Assembly (NCBI GenBank): GCA_020056515.1
Contig: JAGVHP010000037.1
Coordinates: 1 to 6,816 of the forward strand
Reading direction: 5' to 3'
DNA from: Candidatus Shapirobacteria bacterium
GTDB lineage: Bacteria > Patescibacteriota > Microgenomatia > UBA12405
Length of the DNA stretch: 6,816 nucleotides
Shown here: positions 5,351 through 6,816 of the stretch, piece by piece
Layout of the letters: every line of letters begins with the position of its first letter
Numbering within the stretch: position 1 is the stretch's first letter
Notes under the pieces: generated by a model
The model's input: the letters and a program-made list of their open reading frames with translations, nothing else
What the model was told of the DNA's origin: nothing
The model's database searches: none
Translations under genes and position numbers: made by a program

Positions 5351-6816
5351 TGTACTAAGAGTTTGATCGTGGCTCAGGGTAAACGCTGGCGGTGTGCCTA
5401 AGACATGCAAGTCGAACGATGTTAGCAGGTAACACTAAGATCTTTTATAAGATTTTAGTGTTATCTGTCGACGTAGTGGCAAACGGGTGAGTATAAGATA
5501 GGAACATGCCTCGAAGTGGGACATAGCCCCGCGAAAGCGGGAGTAATTTCCCATGTGGTCGCAAGACCAAAGTCGCAAGACGCTTTGAGAGTGGCCTATC
5601 AGCTACCAGCTTGTTGGTGGGGTAACGGCCTACCAAGGCGATGACGGCTACCGGCTCTTAGCGGAGAGTCCGGCACAATGGGACTGAGACACGGCCCATA
5701 CACCTACGGGTGGCAGCAGTTAGGAATTTTGCGCAATGGACGAAAGTCTGACGCAGCGACACCGCGTGGAGGATGAAGGCTCTCGGGTTGTAAACTCCTT
5801 TTATTCCGCCATGAAGGCGGGAAGAATAAGCAGCTACTAACTACGTGCCAGCAGTCGCGGTAATACGTAGGCTGCAAGCGTTACCCGGATTTATTGGGCG
5901 TAAAGAGTCTGTAGGCGGTTTTTTAAGTCTTGTTTCAAAGACCCCGACTTAATCGGGGAAAGGGGCAGGATACTGGAAAACTCGAGTGGTATCGGGGTCA
6001 CTGGAATTTGTAGTGTAGGGGTTAAATCCGTGGATACTACAAAGAACACCAAGCGCAAAGGCGGGTGACTAGGTACATACTGACGCTGAGTAGACGAAAG
6101 CTAGGGTAGCCAATCAGATTAGAGACCTGAGTAGTCCTAGCTGTAAACGTTGTCTGTTAGTTCTCTTTGATTTATTAGAGGGGATGTAAGCTAACGCGTT
6201 AAACAGACCGCCTGGGGAGTATAGCCGCAAGGCCGAAACTCAAACGAATTGGCGGGGAGGCGCACAACCAGTGGAGCATGTGGTTCAATTCGATACGAAG
6301 CGATGAACCTTACCTGGGCTTGAAATGTACCTGCAGATCTATGAAAGTAGAAGTCCTTCGAGGGTGGTACACAGCTGTTGCATGGCTGTCGTCAGCTCGT
6401 GACGTGAGTTGTTCTCTTAAGTGAGGTAACGAGCGCAACCCCCATCGTATGTTATTGTGTCATACGAGACTGCCTAGCATTATTTTGTTAGGAGGAAGGA
6501 GGGGACGATGTCAAGTCATCATGATGCCTATGTCCAGGGCTACACACATCCTACAATGGATTGCACAGAGGGTCGCAATACCGCAAGGTGGAGCTAACCC
6601 CTAAAACAATCCTCAGTTGGGATTGCAGGCTGAAACTCGTCTGCATGAACTTGGAATTGGTAGTAATCGCACATCAGCAGCGTGCGGTGAATACGTTCTC
6701 GCCTCTTGCACACACTGCCCGTCAAATCAGCAAAGTTGGGGGTACCCAAAATCCCGGTTTCCGGGACTAAGGTAAATCCAGCGATGAGGGTTAAGTCGTA
6801 ACAAGGTATCCGTACT
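5351..6816 (+). rRNA. rrs: 16S ribosomal RNA, 3' end beyond the window
   Basis: Small-subunit rRNA, recognised from its conserved segments in order: AGAGTTTGATC (5358-5368), the 338 block ACACCTACGGGTGGC (5700-5714), the 530 loop GTGCCAGCAGTCGCGG (5845-5860), the 790 loop (6118-6130), the 915-927 block (6244-6256), GAGCGCAACCC near 6430, and the decoding-site strands at 6708-6726 and 6791-6796. Aligning on AGAGTTTG puts E. coli position 1 at 5351; the window ends at about E. coli position 1515, so some 27 bases including any anti-Shine-Dalgarno are missing. The visible 1466 bases are about 49 shorter than E. coli, largely through a shortened helix 17 (5804-5827). There is no large insertion or intron. 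Helix 6 is a 14-bp AT-rich hairpin (5431-5462). Several primer-site bases differ from bacterial consensus but covary in pairs, so this looks like a functional gene rather than a damaged copy. Confidence 0.98.

Noticed and set aside
5445..5636. Minus-strand open frame of 63 codons
   Set aside because: It lies entirely inside the 16S rRNA gene on the opposite strand and resembles no known protein.
6561..6770. Plus-strand open frame of 69 codons
   Set aside because: It lies within the conserved 3' part of 16S rRNA, which explains the sequence fully.
5351..6816. Intron or insertion in 16S rRNA, as found in some candidate phyla bacteria
   Set aside because: Conserved blocks follow each other at normal or shorter spacing and the total is about 49 bases shorter than E. 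coli over the same span.
1..6816. CRISPR array, transposon, toxin-antitoxin or phage genes
   Set aside because: No regularly spaced repeats, transposase motifs, terminal inverted repeats or phage proteins are seen on either strand.

Overview
The window looks like a piece of an AT-rich bacterial chromosome from the Patescibacteria (candidate phyla radiation). The best evidence is the nearly complete 16S rRNA gene at the right end. It is shortened in the variable regions and differs from usually invariant bacterial positions under the common 27F, 515F, 806R, 926R and 1392R primers, yet almost all of these changes are matched by compensatory changes in the pairing strand. The protein genes are compact, tightly packed and mostly lack Shine-Dalgarno sequences. 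A Microgenomates- or Katanobacteria-like lineage is my guess; the rank below Patescibacteria cannot be settled by eye.

Layout, left to right. (1) The 3' part of a YgjP-type zinc metalloprotease gene on the + strand, cut by the left edge. (2) A 45-base convergent gap holding two small hairpins. (3) A five-gene operon on the - strand, read from 3593 down to 609: DUF523 protein, VOC/glyoxalase-fold protein, IDI-like NUDIX hydrolase, HAD phosphatase and exodeoxyribonuclease III. Gaps are 1 to 6 bases. (4) A 17-base divergent promoter region in which the -10 elements of both directions overlap. (5) On the + strand, an ASCH-domain protein gene whose last codons run into a tRNA-Tyr gene, followed 20 bases later by recF with a GTG start. 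(6) A 163-base leader with a pair of adjacent, identically built hairpins, then the 16S rRNA gene, cut by the right edge about 30 bases before its expected 3' end.

The minus-strand operon reads as a housekeeping and damage-handling set: AP-site repair (xth), nucleotide or diphosphate clean-up (NUDIX), phosphate-ester removal (HAD) and two poorly characterised small-molecule proteins. recF adds recombination repair on the other strand.

I see no mobile element, CRISPR array, toxin-antitoxin pair or new multi-gene system. The unusual content is at the RNA level: a short-variable-arm, C1-G72 tRNA-Tyr that overlaps a coding gene, a U at the P-site position 1400 of 16S rRNA, a rearranged but covarying rRNA core, and -10-like hexamers lying 5 to 7 bases before six start codons, which suggests leaderless mRNAs.
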